A stretch of 64,000 bases of DNA, taken from Acanthosepion lycidas. Lineage: Eukaryota; Mollusca; Cephalopoda; Sepiida; Sepiidae. Below, piece by piece: positions 55,421-64,000 of this stretch. Where the stretch lies: assembly GCA_963932145.1 (NCBI GenBank), contig OZ010616.1, forward strand, positions 53,605,697 through 53,669,696, read 5' to 3'. How positions within the stretch are numbered: position 1 is the stretch's first letter; every line of letters starts with the position of its first letter. The notes under the pieces were generated by a model. That model had not been told where the DNA came from. It did no database searches and saw only the letters and a program-made list of their open reading frames with translations. Both the position numbers and the translations under genes were made by a program.

Positions 55421-55946
55421 AAGATGACACTATGGACGTCATCTTCGACACGTTTGAGGTTCCAATACTGCAATCGGCACCAGAGTTCAGAAGGCCCAAA
55501 AGAAAAAAGGAAGTTCACGGAACCTTTAGAAGTTAACCCGAAAAGATGATGATATTGAACATCTTTCATTTCATACCATGTCTACAGAAAAAGGAAAAGA
55601 ATGAATAAAAAAAAAACATCTCCTCACTTATGAACTTTGAATTACCAGAAAAACACAATACACATTGGATTATTAGAAATTATTAACATTATAATTTAAC
55701 AGTAAAACTTATCCAATTTTTTTTCATTATTTACGAATAATGAATAGAGACTATTGTTAACACGTGAAATGCGTGTCGTAAATCTAAAAAAAAAAAGGAC
55801 AAAAAAAAATTGCGAACATAATTTTTGTATATAGCTTTTTTAAAGTGGTTGTTGCTGATTTTTTTTTAAATTTTTGGTTGAATAAAGTATTGTGTGGTAA
55901 TTATAAAAAAAAGAGACTCCATGCGAAGTCAGGCTGAAAAGGGGGA

Positions 55947-56172
55947 TGCCGTGACGTCCTCCCTCTAATGAGTCCTCTTGTGGACTCTTCCGCTTACTCT
56001 AAAATTAGTAGGAGAGTAAAGCTCAGGGGAAGAGTGATATAGACTGAACGCTGGTCGACCGATACACACTCCCAAGTCGTGTAACACTCTTCCGTTGTAT
56101 TTATTGTTTAATACACGATTTATCTGCAACCTCTTGTTTTGTTATTTCTTAACCAATTACTCGGTCACAACA
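55947..56172 (+). repeat. Gypsy fossil: 3' LTR
   Basis: A GAAAAGGGGGA purine tract immediately precedes TGCCGTGACGTCC, and the segment ends GGTCACAACA. This gives TG...CA boundaries with short matching inverted ends (TGCCGTGAC versus TGTTGTGAC). Length is 226 bp. The CCGTTGTATTTATTGTTTAA part fits a polyadenylation-like zone. Confidence 0.65.
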
Positions 56173-56345
56173 GCTACTAGAACCCAAGGAGTCTGTTGGA
56201 GTGAAAGAAAATAAGATTTTATAGGAAATAAACCCTATTTTCAATTTCACCCCAAGCAAGGCGATCATGCTACTAAGACGCAAGTGGTCTCTTGGACTGA
56301 AAGAAAATGAGAACATTTTATAGGAAAAATAATGTATTTCCAATA
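56173..56345 (-). repeat. CR1/Jockey-like LINE 3' tails (right of the Gypsy element), two in tandem
   Basis: CTACTAGAACCCAAGGAGTC then GATTTTATAGGAAATAAACC is followed by a second copy starting TTTCACCCCAAGCAAGGCG. The repeat period is about 95 bp. The copy starts directly at the LTR edge, so the Gypsy element probably inserted into such a tail. Confidence 0.6.
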
Positions 56346-57640
56346 CCTACCATATTAAAAGACGCCCAAATTTAATTTTCGACCCAATAACAGATTATAT
56401 TTACAAACATACCTAAAAGATTCCACAGCATACCACAACACAACGTTTTAATCAAAATGTCTGTTGTTTAGAAATGAACATCACCATGTTAAATATTTAA
56501 CCAATCAGTGAAAAACATAACCCTCGAGCCTAATTCGGAAAAAAATCTTATAAAAGCCAACAGATTTTGACTTTCAACAGCAGATACGCGGTTGTTTGCA
56601 AGTGAACACAAGAAATGTGGCTTCATAGCTTTTTCTTTCTCCCCAGCATGGTGCTGCAAGAAACATGTGTCGGTGAATCATCTCCAGCAATAGTATTGAA
56701 GGCCTGTCAGCGACTTCAAACAGACCATCTCCAACAACAAACGCGCTAACGATAAAAGTCTTTTTTGTACCACAACTTTGTAAACCAATTACTAAATGTA
56801 TTTTTTAAACTATATATATATATATTTCTTTTACCGTGGATCAAAGACTTTAACTCAGCTTAAGACTAATTTTACAAAGTTTTGAATTTTTTAAATTCAT
56901 GTACATCTGTGTATAAATATAAATGTTTTCTTTAACAAGCAGTTGCATGTTTTCTTAATTTTTATTTTATTATTGTTTGGACTTCGGACATTCACATTTA
57001 TAATGTAAAAAGCCCTGGACGACTGAATTTCCTACAAAGGTACTTTACAGTCACTAACTTCAAAAGAGACAGTCAAAACTAGATATTAATTATTGCATAG
57101 TCATATTCCACATGCCTTAATGTTGCGCTTAATATGTAAAAGATAATGAAAAATTCTTATATAAATACTTAGTAAATAAATTCCATTTCATTTTCTATAT
57201 AATTTGCACTGAATTTCTACATTAAAATGATTTGCAATTAATTTCTATGTATTCCTATAAATCCATTTAGTTTTGTTGTGTCACTATACATATGATGATA
57301 AATATGAATATAAATTTTTACGTCTTTATAAAAATTTACCCTATCTTTAATATCACATGCTAGATAAACTGCTAGTGCATTTAATATTTATCCTTATCAC
57401 AAATAAATAAAATAAATTAGCTGTTGTTTCGAAAACTTTTCGATTCGGTATGAAATATTGACAGACATTTTTATTCAAATACTAATATCATATTTCTTAA
57501 ACATTATCTTCTTTAGGTCATTTTATTTTTTATTTTATCAAAATATTTAAGCCATTTTGAGAAGGTGGCCATTAACTGGTTACAAGTACAAACTTATAAA
57601 TATTCCCTTCTTTTACTCATTTTCTGATGATAAAAGTACG
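56346..57640. other. AT-rich region with a possible promoter and micro-ORF
   Basis: CTTATAAAAGCC at 56546-56557 is a good TATA-box string. About 100 bp downstream, an ATG in a favourable context (AGCATGG, 56648) opens 33 codons ending at 56749 (MVLQETCVGESSPAIVLKAC, then QRLQTDHLQQQTR). The ATG directly follows a pyrimidine-rich CTTTCTCCCCAG acceptor-like string. No protein family was recognised. The rest of the interval is featureless AT-rich DNA. Confidence 0.2.
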
Positions 57641-57644
57641 CAGG

Positions 57645-57869
57645 TGTAGGCTTTAAAAAAGCTTTATTCAACTGAGAATACAAGGTTCGCGTATATTGTC
57701 CTTTTATAGTCCCAGTAAACAAAAATAGCTCTCTCACAGAGTTGACCGTCCTGAATAAGACGATAAACTACTTCCAACAGCAAGGGCTCTGACAGGAGGC
57801 TTTGAGGAGTTTGGAACCAACTCTTAATTGCTGATGTTTCCAGGTTCGCCCTGACCCGGGATGGTAGCA
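57645..57869 (-). repeat. Possible solo LTR, minus strand
   Basis: On the minus strand a TATAAAAGG box is followed ~50 bp later by AATAAAGC. The segment is bounded by TGCTACC and GCCTACA (TG...CA), 225 bp. No internal domain accompanies it. The CAGGTG/CACCTG symmetry at the edges leaves a DNA-transposon origin open. Confidence 0.35.
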
Positions 57870-57929
57870 CCTGTTAGGGTCCCAGCTATGGGCAAATAGT
57901 TAATCCCAAAACTGTGTTAAAAAGCATTC

Positions 57930-58235
57930 TGAAAGTGTAAAACTAGGTTTTAATACCAGAAATACTTTGTAAAAAATTATTACCAGAAATAAACTTTTGA
58001 AGAAGAAAAACTATTAACAGCAATGCGTTTTTGAAAAAAAATATTACCAGCAATACATTTTTTAAATAATATTACCAGCAATGCATTTTTTAAAATAATA
58101 TTACCAGCAATAAATTTTTTTAAATAAATTTACCAGCTATACATTTTTTGAAATAATATTACCAGCAATACATTTTCGAGGAAAAATTATTACCAGAAGT
58201 AGATTTTTGACAAAACAAAATATTACCAAGAAAAA
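57930..58235. repeat. ~36 bp minisatellite (TATTACCAGCAATACATTTT type)
   Basis: About eight to nine units with variable A/T runs. ATTACCAG recurs at roughly 36-40 bp spacing. Confidence 0.85.
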
Positions 58236-58369
58236 AGTTGTCGGCATTAAATGACCCATTGAGGTTGATATGCCGTAAAACAAATCAAACCAAACCAAAC
58301 CAAACTCACAGAGGAGAGTAACTAAACAAGGGGAGAACACTCTTGATTATTCATAACATATTTTATGTT

Positions 58370-58600
58370 TTATTTTATAAAATATATTTAACTCATCTTT
58401 GGGATGGTCCTTATTAACGGATTATAGGCAGAAACTTATAAATATTTCCTTATTTAGTTCGTCTTACTTTTTTATTTTATCAAAATATGTAATTCATATT
58501 TGGATGGTGTTCATTAACGGGTTATAGGCAGAAACTTATAATCAATGCTGAATATTTTTATAGGCAGAAACTTATAATCGATGCCGAATATTTTTGTAAA
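58370..58600. repeat. Dispersed/tandem repeat with ATTATAGGCAGAAACTTATA
   Basis: The segment around TTATTAACGG and ATAGGCAGAAACTTATAA occurs at about 58390-58445, 58495-58540 and 58555-58580. A diverged relative lies at 57555-57605. Confidence 0.7.
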
Positions 58601-58629
58601 CTTATCATACCGGATAATTTTTAAAAATA

Positions 58630-58860
58630 ATTCTCTCCTCTGTGGTTTGTAGACTTACGGATTTATGCGCATTACTTGATTGGCGGCATGATGTCATTAT
58701 TTTACTGGGGAAATGTCTAGATTTAACCATAACTTCTATGCTAACAGTTTCTTTTCTCACACTTCTCGCTTGTGGAACTCTCTTCAAGCCTCTTTCTTTA
58801 CAGTCAACTTTGATCTTCAAAATTTAAATGCAACGTCAATTATTATCCTTTGTCCTCCTA
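58630..58860 (+). pseudogene. CR1/Jockey-like LINE ORF2 C-terminal fragment, plus strand
   Basis: The plus strand reads MSRFNHNFYANSFFSHTS followed by RLWNSLQASFFTVNFDLQ. This matches the (F)ANSFFPRTS.LWNSLP..CFP..(F/Y)(D/N)LQ block of CR1/Jockey-like ORF2. It is a short 3' fragment with altered residues after LWNSL. Confidence 0.65.
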
Positions 58861-59299
58861 AATTCTGTTCTTTTATTGTTTTTGCTCCTGAATAATGTTT
58901 TATTATATTCTTTCGCGCCCAGTAAACCCTGCATGTTAGTGGCTCTGTTTTCTTGTTTTTAGGAAATCTATTATTATTTTTGTTATATCCCAGTTTGTTG
59001 GGATAAACAACAACGAATGAAAATAAAAGACAAGTGTATTTTAATACATAATAAAACAACTTTTATTCATTTACCGTATGAGAACAGCAAGGAATTGTTT
59101 GGATTTAAACCATGAGTTCCACGTGCGTGTCAGCTGGTCACCATGTTGGACTAGCGGACAAGGGAAATAACTCAATTATATTTTGTGTTATCATCCTTTC
59201 TAGAAAGAGTAAGTTAGAAACCCCTAACACGTTTTTTTGGAGTATTTTTTTTTTTTATCCGAGTGGATTTTTTGTAGTATAAAACTCTCCCTTAGAGCC
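58861..59299. other. Unassigned spacer
   Basis: No recognisable coding, RNA or repeat signal was found. Confidence 0.4.
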
Positions 59300-62200
59300 A
59301 AGCAAGTTTGTCATTCCTTTTCCTTTCAGCCATTCCATTCCGTCCGTGAAATGTTTGTCATTCCTTTTTCTTTCATCCATTCCGTTCCGCCCGTGAAATT
59401 TTTGTCATTACTATTCCTTTCATCCATTCCATTCCGTCCGTGAAATGTTTGTCATTCCTTTTCCTTTCAGCCATTCCATTCCGTCCGTGTAATGTTTGCC
59501 ATTCCTTTTCTTTCAGCCATTCCATTCCGTCCGTGAAATGTTTGTCATTACTATTCCTTTCATCCATTCCGTTCCGCCCATGAAATGTTTGTCATTCCTT
59601 TTCCTTTCAGCCATTCCATTCCGTCCATGAAATGTTTGCCATTCCTTTTCCTTTCAGCCATTCCATTCCGCCCATGAAATGTTTGTCATTCCTTTTCCTT
59701 TCAGCCATTCCATTCCGCCCATGAAATGTTTGTCATTACTATTCCTTTCATCCATTCCGTTCCGCCCGTGAAATGTTTGTCATTACTATTCCTTTCAGCC
59801 ATTCCATTCCGTCCGTGAAATGTTTGCCATTCCTTTTCCTTTCAGCCATTCCATTCCGTCCGTGTAATGTTTGCCATTCCTTTTCTTTCAGCCATTCCAT
59901 TCCGTCCGTGAAATGTTTGTCATTCCTTTTTCTTTCATCCATTCCGTTCCGCCCGTGAAATGTTTGTCATTACTATTCCTTTCAGCCATTCCATTCCGTC
60001 CGTGAAATGTTTGTCATTCCTTTTCTTTCAGCCATTCCATTCCGTCCGTGAAATGTTTATCATCCCCTTTCCTTTCATCCATTCCGTTCCGCCCGTAAAA
60101 TATTTGTCATTCCTTTTCCTTTCATCCACTCCATTCCGTCCGTGAAATGTTTGTCATTCCTTTTCCTTTCAGGTATTCCATTCCCTCCATGAAATGTTTG
60201 CCATTCCTTTTCCTTTCAGCCATTCCATTCCGCCCATGAAATGTTTGTCATTCCTTTTCCTTTCAGCCATTCCATTCCGCCCATGAAATGTTTGCCATTC
60301 CTTTACCTTTCAGCCATTCCATTCCGTCCGTGTAATGTTTGTCATTCCTTTTCTTTCAGCCATTCCATTCCGTCCATGAAATGTTTGTCATTCTTTTTCC
60401 TTTCAGCCATTCCGTTCCGTCCGTGAAATGTTTGCCATTCCTTTTCCTTTCAGCCATTCCATTCCGTCTGTGAAATGTTTGTCATTCTTTTTTCTTTCAG
60501 CCATTCCGTTCCGTCCGTGAAATGTTTGCCATTCCTTTTCCTTTCAGCCATTCCATTCCGTCCGTGAAATGTTTGTCATTCCTTTTCCTTTCAGCCATTC
60601 CATTCCGTCCGTGAAATGTTTGTCATTCCTTTTCTTTCAACCATTCCATTCCGTCCGTGAAATGTTTGTCATTCCTTTTTCTTTCATCCATTCCGTTCCG
60701 CCCGTGAAATGTTTGTCATTACTTTTCCTTTCAGCCATTCCATTCCGTCCGTGAAATGTTTGTCATTCCTTTTCCTTTCAGCCATTCCATTCCGTCCGTG
60801 TAATGTTTGTCATTCCTTTTCTTTCATCCATTCCGTTCCGCCCGTAAAATATTTGTCATTCCTTTTCCTTTCAGCCATTCCATTCCCTCCATGAAATGTT
60901 TGTCATTCCTTTTCTTTCAGCCATTCCATTCCGTCCATGAAATGTTTGTCATTCTTTTTCCTTTCAGCCATTCCGTTCCGTCCGTGAAATATTTGTCATT
61001 CTTTTTTCTTTCAGTCATTCCGTTCCGTCCGTGAAATGTTTGCCATTCCTTTTCCTTTCAGCCATTCCGTTTCGTCCGTGAAATGTTTGCCATTCCTTTT
61101 CCTTTCAGCCATTCCATTCCGTCCGTGAAATGTTTGTCATTCCTTTTTCTTTCAGCCATTCCATTCCGTCCGTGAAATGTTTGTCATTCCTTTTTCTTTC
61201 ATCCATTCCGTTCCGCCCGTGAAATGTTTGTCATTACTTTTCCTTTCAGCCATTCCATTCCGTCCGTGTAATGTTTGTCATTCCTTTTCCTTTCAGCCAT
61301 TCCATTCCGTCCGTGAAATGTTTGTCATCCCTTTTCCTTTCATCCATTCCGTTCCGCCCGTAAAATATTTGTCATTCCTTTTCCTTTCATCCACTCCATT
61401 CCGTCCGTGAAATTTTTGTCATTCCTTTTCCTTTCAGCCATTCCATTCCCTCCATGAAATGTTTGCCATTCCTTTTCCTTTCAGCCATTCCATTCCGCCC
61501 ATGAAATGTTTGCCATTCCTTTTCCTTTCAGCCATTCCATTCCGTCCGTGTAATGTTTGTCATTCCTTTTCTTTCAACCATTCCATTCCGTCCGTGAAAT
61601 GTTTGTCATTCCTTTTTCTTTCAGCCATTCCATTCCCTCCATGAAATGTTTGTCATTCCTTTTCCTTTCAGCCATTCCATTCCCTCCATGAAATGTTTGT
61701 CATTCCTTTTCTTTCAGCCATTCCATTCCGTCCGTGTAATGTTTGTCATTCCTTTTCTTTCAACCATTCCATTCCGTCCGTGAAATGTTTGTCATTCCTT
61801 TTCCTTTCAGCCATTCCATTCCCTCCATGAAATGTTTGTCATTCCTTTTCCTTTCAGCCATTCCATTCCCTCCATGAAATGTTTGCCATTCCTTTTCCTT
61901 TCAGCCATTCCATTCCGTCCGTGAAATGTTTGTCATTCTTTTTTCTTTCAGCCATTCCGTTCCGTCCGTGAAATGTTTGCCATTCCTTTTCCTTTCAGCC
62001 ATTCCATTTCGTCCGTGAAATGTTTGCCATTCCTTTTCCTTTCAACCATTCCATTCCGTCCGTGAAATGTTTGTCATTCCTTTTTCTTTCAGCCATTCCA
62101 TTCCGTCCGTGTAATGTTTGTCATTCCTATTCTTTCAACCATTCCATTCCGTCCGTGAAATGTTTGTCATTACTTTTCCTTTCAGACATTTCATTCCGTC

Positions 62201-62425
62201 CGTGAAATGCTTGTCATCCCTTTTCCTTTCAGCCATTCCATTCCGTCCGTGAAATGCTTGTCATTCCTTTTCCTTTCATCCATTCCGTTCCGTCCGTGAA
62301 ATGTTTGTCATTCCTTTTCCTTTCAGCCATTCCATTCCGTCCGTGAAATGTTTGTCATTCTTTTTCCTTTCAGCCATTCCGTTCCGTCCGTGAAATGTTT
62401 GTCATTCCTTTTCCTTTCAGCCATT
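59300..62425 (+). repeat. ~47 bp satellite, about 66 copies
   Basis: The unit consists of CCGTGAAATGTTTGTCATTC, CTTTTCCTTTCAG and CCATTCCATTCCGT. Units are 46-48 bp, varying in the pyrimidine run. Variant classes (CCCGTG, CCCATG, CCTCCATG; CCATTCC versus CCGTTCC; TTACTATTCC) recur in blocks, so segments of several units have been re-duplicated. Overlapping frames of ~61 codons on both strands are repeat shadows. Confidence 0.97.
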
Positions 62426-62840
62426 CTATGGGACGTTATTACATAGGCATTTAAAGAAGTTCTTTACTGAGAAAGATATTTTTCTGGGATAAGGCAATTG
62501 CGAACTTTGCTGAAAAATTATAGAAAATCATGGAGAGAAAACGTTTAATATCACAAATAAAAAAAAATTGCTTTTACTTAATAATTCGACATCCGAAAGA
62601 AAATTAGGCCACGTCTGTCAAACTGACCACGGGAATTCAGAGAAGCATAGATCCATCCAGCTCTTATCTCAAATAACAACTTAAAAGAGATTGTTTGATC
62701 CACACAAGGAATGTTAAAAGATTCATGTTAAAAAGATAAAAATATTAAAAAAAACAAATGAAAACTACAAACAAAAGTTCATTTTCTTCATCAAGACATT
62801 CATTTCTGTAGTTTACTGCTACCAGCAAGCAGAAATATTT
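62426..62840. other. AT-rich spacer
   Basis: Nothing recognised on either strand. Confidence 0.4.
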
Positions 62841-62957
62841 CTCCTCCCGATGATGGCCATTTTAGCCGAAACTAGTCGAGGAATCTAAATGAAATAATAA
62901 TTAAAAAAAAACGAAAAATTATTAATCTACAACCCAGTGTGTCTGAAGCTTTTAATT

Positions 62958-62960
<3 letters not shown>
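62841..62960 (+). repeat. Penelope-like tail with hammerhead-like motif
   Basis: CCGATGA at 62847, a GGC...GCC hairpin and GAAAC at 62868, then TAGTCGAGG, give the CTGATGATGGCC...GGCCGAAAC type of tail. An A-rich stretch and TCTGAAGCTTTTAA follow. Confidence 0.4.

Positions 62961-62961
<1 letters not shown>

Positions 62962-63015
<54 letters not shown>
62962..63015. repeat. (TA)n microsatellite
   Basis: Alternating TA followed by a short CA run. Confidence 0.95.
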
Positions 63016-63020
<5 letters not shown>

Positions 63021-63149
63021 AACAAGTTTGATTTAAAAAAAAAGAACCGAATGGTCTGCCCGTTTAATATTTTTATTGTATTTTTCCAATCTTCGAATCG
63101 GGTGTTGTGCTCAAAATTGTGGATAAACTGTCCAAAGTTCATATTTCTG

Positions 63150-63205
63150 TTGTTGTTTTGTTCAAGTACTTTCGACTGTCACAGTCATTTTCAAGAACCA
63201 TGCAG
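63150..63205 (-). repeat. Penelope-like hairpin motif, minus strand
   Basis: On the minus strand, CTTGAAAATGACTGTGACAG is followed by TCGAAAGTACTTGAAC. A GACTG/CAGTC hairpin stands before GAAAGTAC. The same GAAAGTACTYGG ending occurs at 2498-2510 and 29833-29845. Confidence 0.35.
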
Positions 63206-63339
63206 TGTCTGTGTCGTAGACAGAATTCTACATCCTGGTTTTCTTTGGAAAGCTGAAAGTTTGAAATAGTCTACGGTGGCATCATGTGTAATAGTTATTA
63301 GGGACGAGCCTGCTCTAAAAAGAATGCGAGTATATGTAA

Positions 63340-63393
63340 TATAATGTATTGTATATATCTATATCTATATATATATATATAGTATATGTATTG

Positions 63394-63429
<36 letters not shown>

Positions 63430-63485
63430 ATAGTATATGTATTGTATATATATATATAGTATATGTACTGTATATATATATATGT
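63340..63485. repeat. TATATGTATTG / (TA)n minisatellite
   Basis: Short units of AGTATATGTATTGTATATAT recur four times among TA runs. Confidence 0.85.
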
Positions 63486-63574
63486 TTATACGTTTTTATA
63501 ATAGATACAATTTATTTAAGTAAATGCTCTGTTTTTTAAAATGAACAGTATTAATTACATTTACCGGCCTAGTG

Positions 63575-63715
63575 ACCTTGTGTGAATGGATAGCGGATCT
63601 GGGGGTGGCAAAGAGACAAACGTTGCTAAGAGCTACAATGGGTAGGATGCTGTGGAGAGCCATGATGACCTACGTCCTGAAGGAACATGGAATATAGAAG
63701 ATGCAGAATGCGATA
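63575..63715 (+). pseudogene. RTE-like LINE ORF2 extreme C-terminus
   Basis: The plus strand reads TLCEWIADLGVAKRQ, TLLRATMGRMLWRAMMTYVL and KEHGI, then a stop. This is the same ORF end that forms the 11.8-13.1 kb array, here as a single copy. Confidence 0.65.
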
Positions 63716-63805
63716 AAAGGTCATATATCTAGGTTGAAAGCTGGAAACGCATGCATTCATGCGTAGCGTGACTTGGGTCAGTAGACCTGGCGGAGCCCAT
63801 TCATC

Positions 63806-64000
63806 TCACAGCTGTCTCCCAACTTGAAAGCTCACCATGGTCACAGACTCGTAGCCCTGGAACCCGACCACCTGATCGTTCAAACCGCCGAAATTGTCGT
63901 TGAAACCTCCTCCCTGATCGTTGAACCAGCCTCCCTGGCTGTTGAATCGCCGCCCTGGTCATTGAACCCGCCGCCCCGGTTGTTGATTTCCGTGTTGGAA
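63806..64000 (-). CDS. Gly/Asn/Phe/Gln-rich repeat protein, 3' end (partial, one frame slip)
   Basis: On the minus strand a frame ends at TGA (63806-63808) and reads NSQ-GGWFNDQGGGFNDNFGG-LNDQVVGFQGYES-VTMVSFQVGRQL. Upstream, NNRGGGFNDQGG continues the pattern in a neighbouring frame, one base out of step near 63950-63959. The unit is 21 bp or 7 residues (FNDQGGG). Codons are GC-rich (GGC, AAC, CAG, TTC), unlike the surrounding AT-rich repeats. The non-repetitive C-terminus, VTMVSFQVGRQL, suggests a real protein end. No family was recognised; Gly-rich structural or secreted proteins are possible. The start lies outside the window. The frame slip means it could be a pseudogene, an exon boundary or a sequencing error. 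Confidence 0.4.

Larger units (their letters stand above)
51500..56172 (+). mobile_element. Gypsy (Metaviridae) LTR element, K02A2.6/Mag-like, broken fossil
   Basis: Order of parts: a gag region with a zinc-knuckle end, a degraded protease stretch, reverse transcriptase, RNase H, integrase, a purine tract and a 3' LTR. No 5' LTR could be recognised upstream, so the element is 5'-truncated or its left end is too diverged. The coding region is interrupted roughly ten or more times and is clearly non-functional. It is probably old, but an LTR-pair age cannot be estimated. A pogo-like MITE is inserted in the gag region. LINE tails of one family flank both sides. Confidence 0.85.

Noticed and set aside
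59373-62205. Many ~61-codon frames in the 47 bp array
   Set aside because: With a 47 bp period, three units give 47 codons in every frame, so similar short frames appear automatically.

Overview
The window looks like intergenic or intronic DNA from an AT-rich animal genome that is very dense in repeats. There are no bacterial operons, no rRNA, and no complete protein-coding gene that I can defend. Several features together suggest a mollusc, probably a cephalopod such as an octopus: very long (TA)n tracts, several tRNA-derived SINE families, RTE-like, CR1/Jockey-like and Penelope-like retroelement tails, Tc1/mariner debris and MITEs, and a decayed Gypsy element of the K02A2.6-like type. The organism is an inference from repeat style, not from a marker gene.

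Layout. 1-2.5 kb: a tRNA-type SINE, two tRNA-like units, a palindromic foldback element and a GIY-YIG (Penelope-like) fragment. 3.2-5.7 kb: the C-terminal part of a non-LTR reverse transcriptase in which one 35-codon segment has become an in-frame tandem array of about 20 copies. 5.9-7.6 kb: two short mariner hairpin MITEs, each next to a minisatellite. 9.4-11.15 kb: a 182-185 bp satellite. 11.5-13.1 kb: a second array built from the extreme C-terminus of the same LINE family. 13.3-15.3 kb: microsatellites and one SINE. 16.2-17.6 kb: two related MITEs, one with internal 212 bp repeats. 18-18.6 kb: (CTTT)n. 19.46-21.76 kb: a 127 bp satellite derived from a SINE. 22-28.4 kb: mostly unassigned DNA with LINE tails and a large inverted repeat.

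28.48-48.07 kb is a tandem array of a ~5.5 kb composite unit (three full copies and one partial). Each unit holds the same set of nested debris: a foldback element, a Tc1 transposase remnant, a 223 bp MITE, a mariner hairpin, SINEs, Penelope-like tails and a minisatellite. The copies look nearly identical, so the amplification is younger than its contents. 48.1-50.7 kb: LINE, transposase and Penelope-like tails and another MITE. 51.5-56.2 kb: a broken Gypsy element carrying a nested pogo-like MITE. 57.6-58.9 kb: a possible solo LTR, a minisatellite and a LINE tail. 59.3-62.4 kb: a ~47 bp satellite of about 66 copies.

At the right edge (63.8-64.0 kb, minus strand) is the only stretch with GC-rich codons and a protein-like repeat. 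It encodes a Gly/Asn/Phe/Gln-rich 7-residue repeat ending in a stop, with one frame slip, and it runs off the window. It is the best candidate for host coding sequence. The main theme of the window is repeated conversion of transposon fragments (RT segment, LINE tail, SINE head, MITE interior, whole nested cluster) into tandem arrays.
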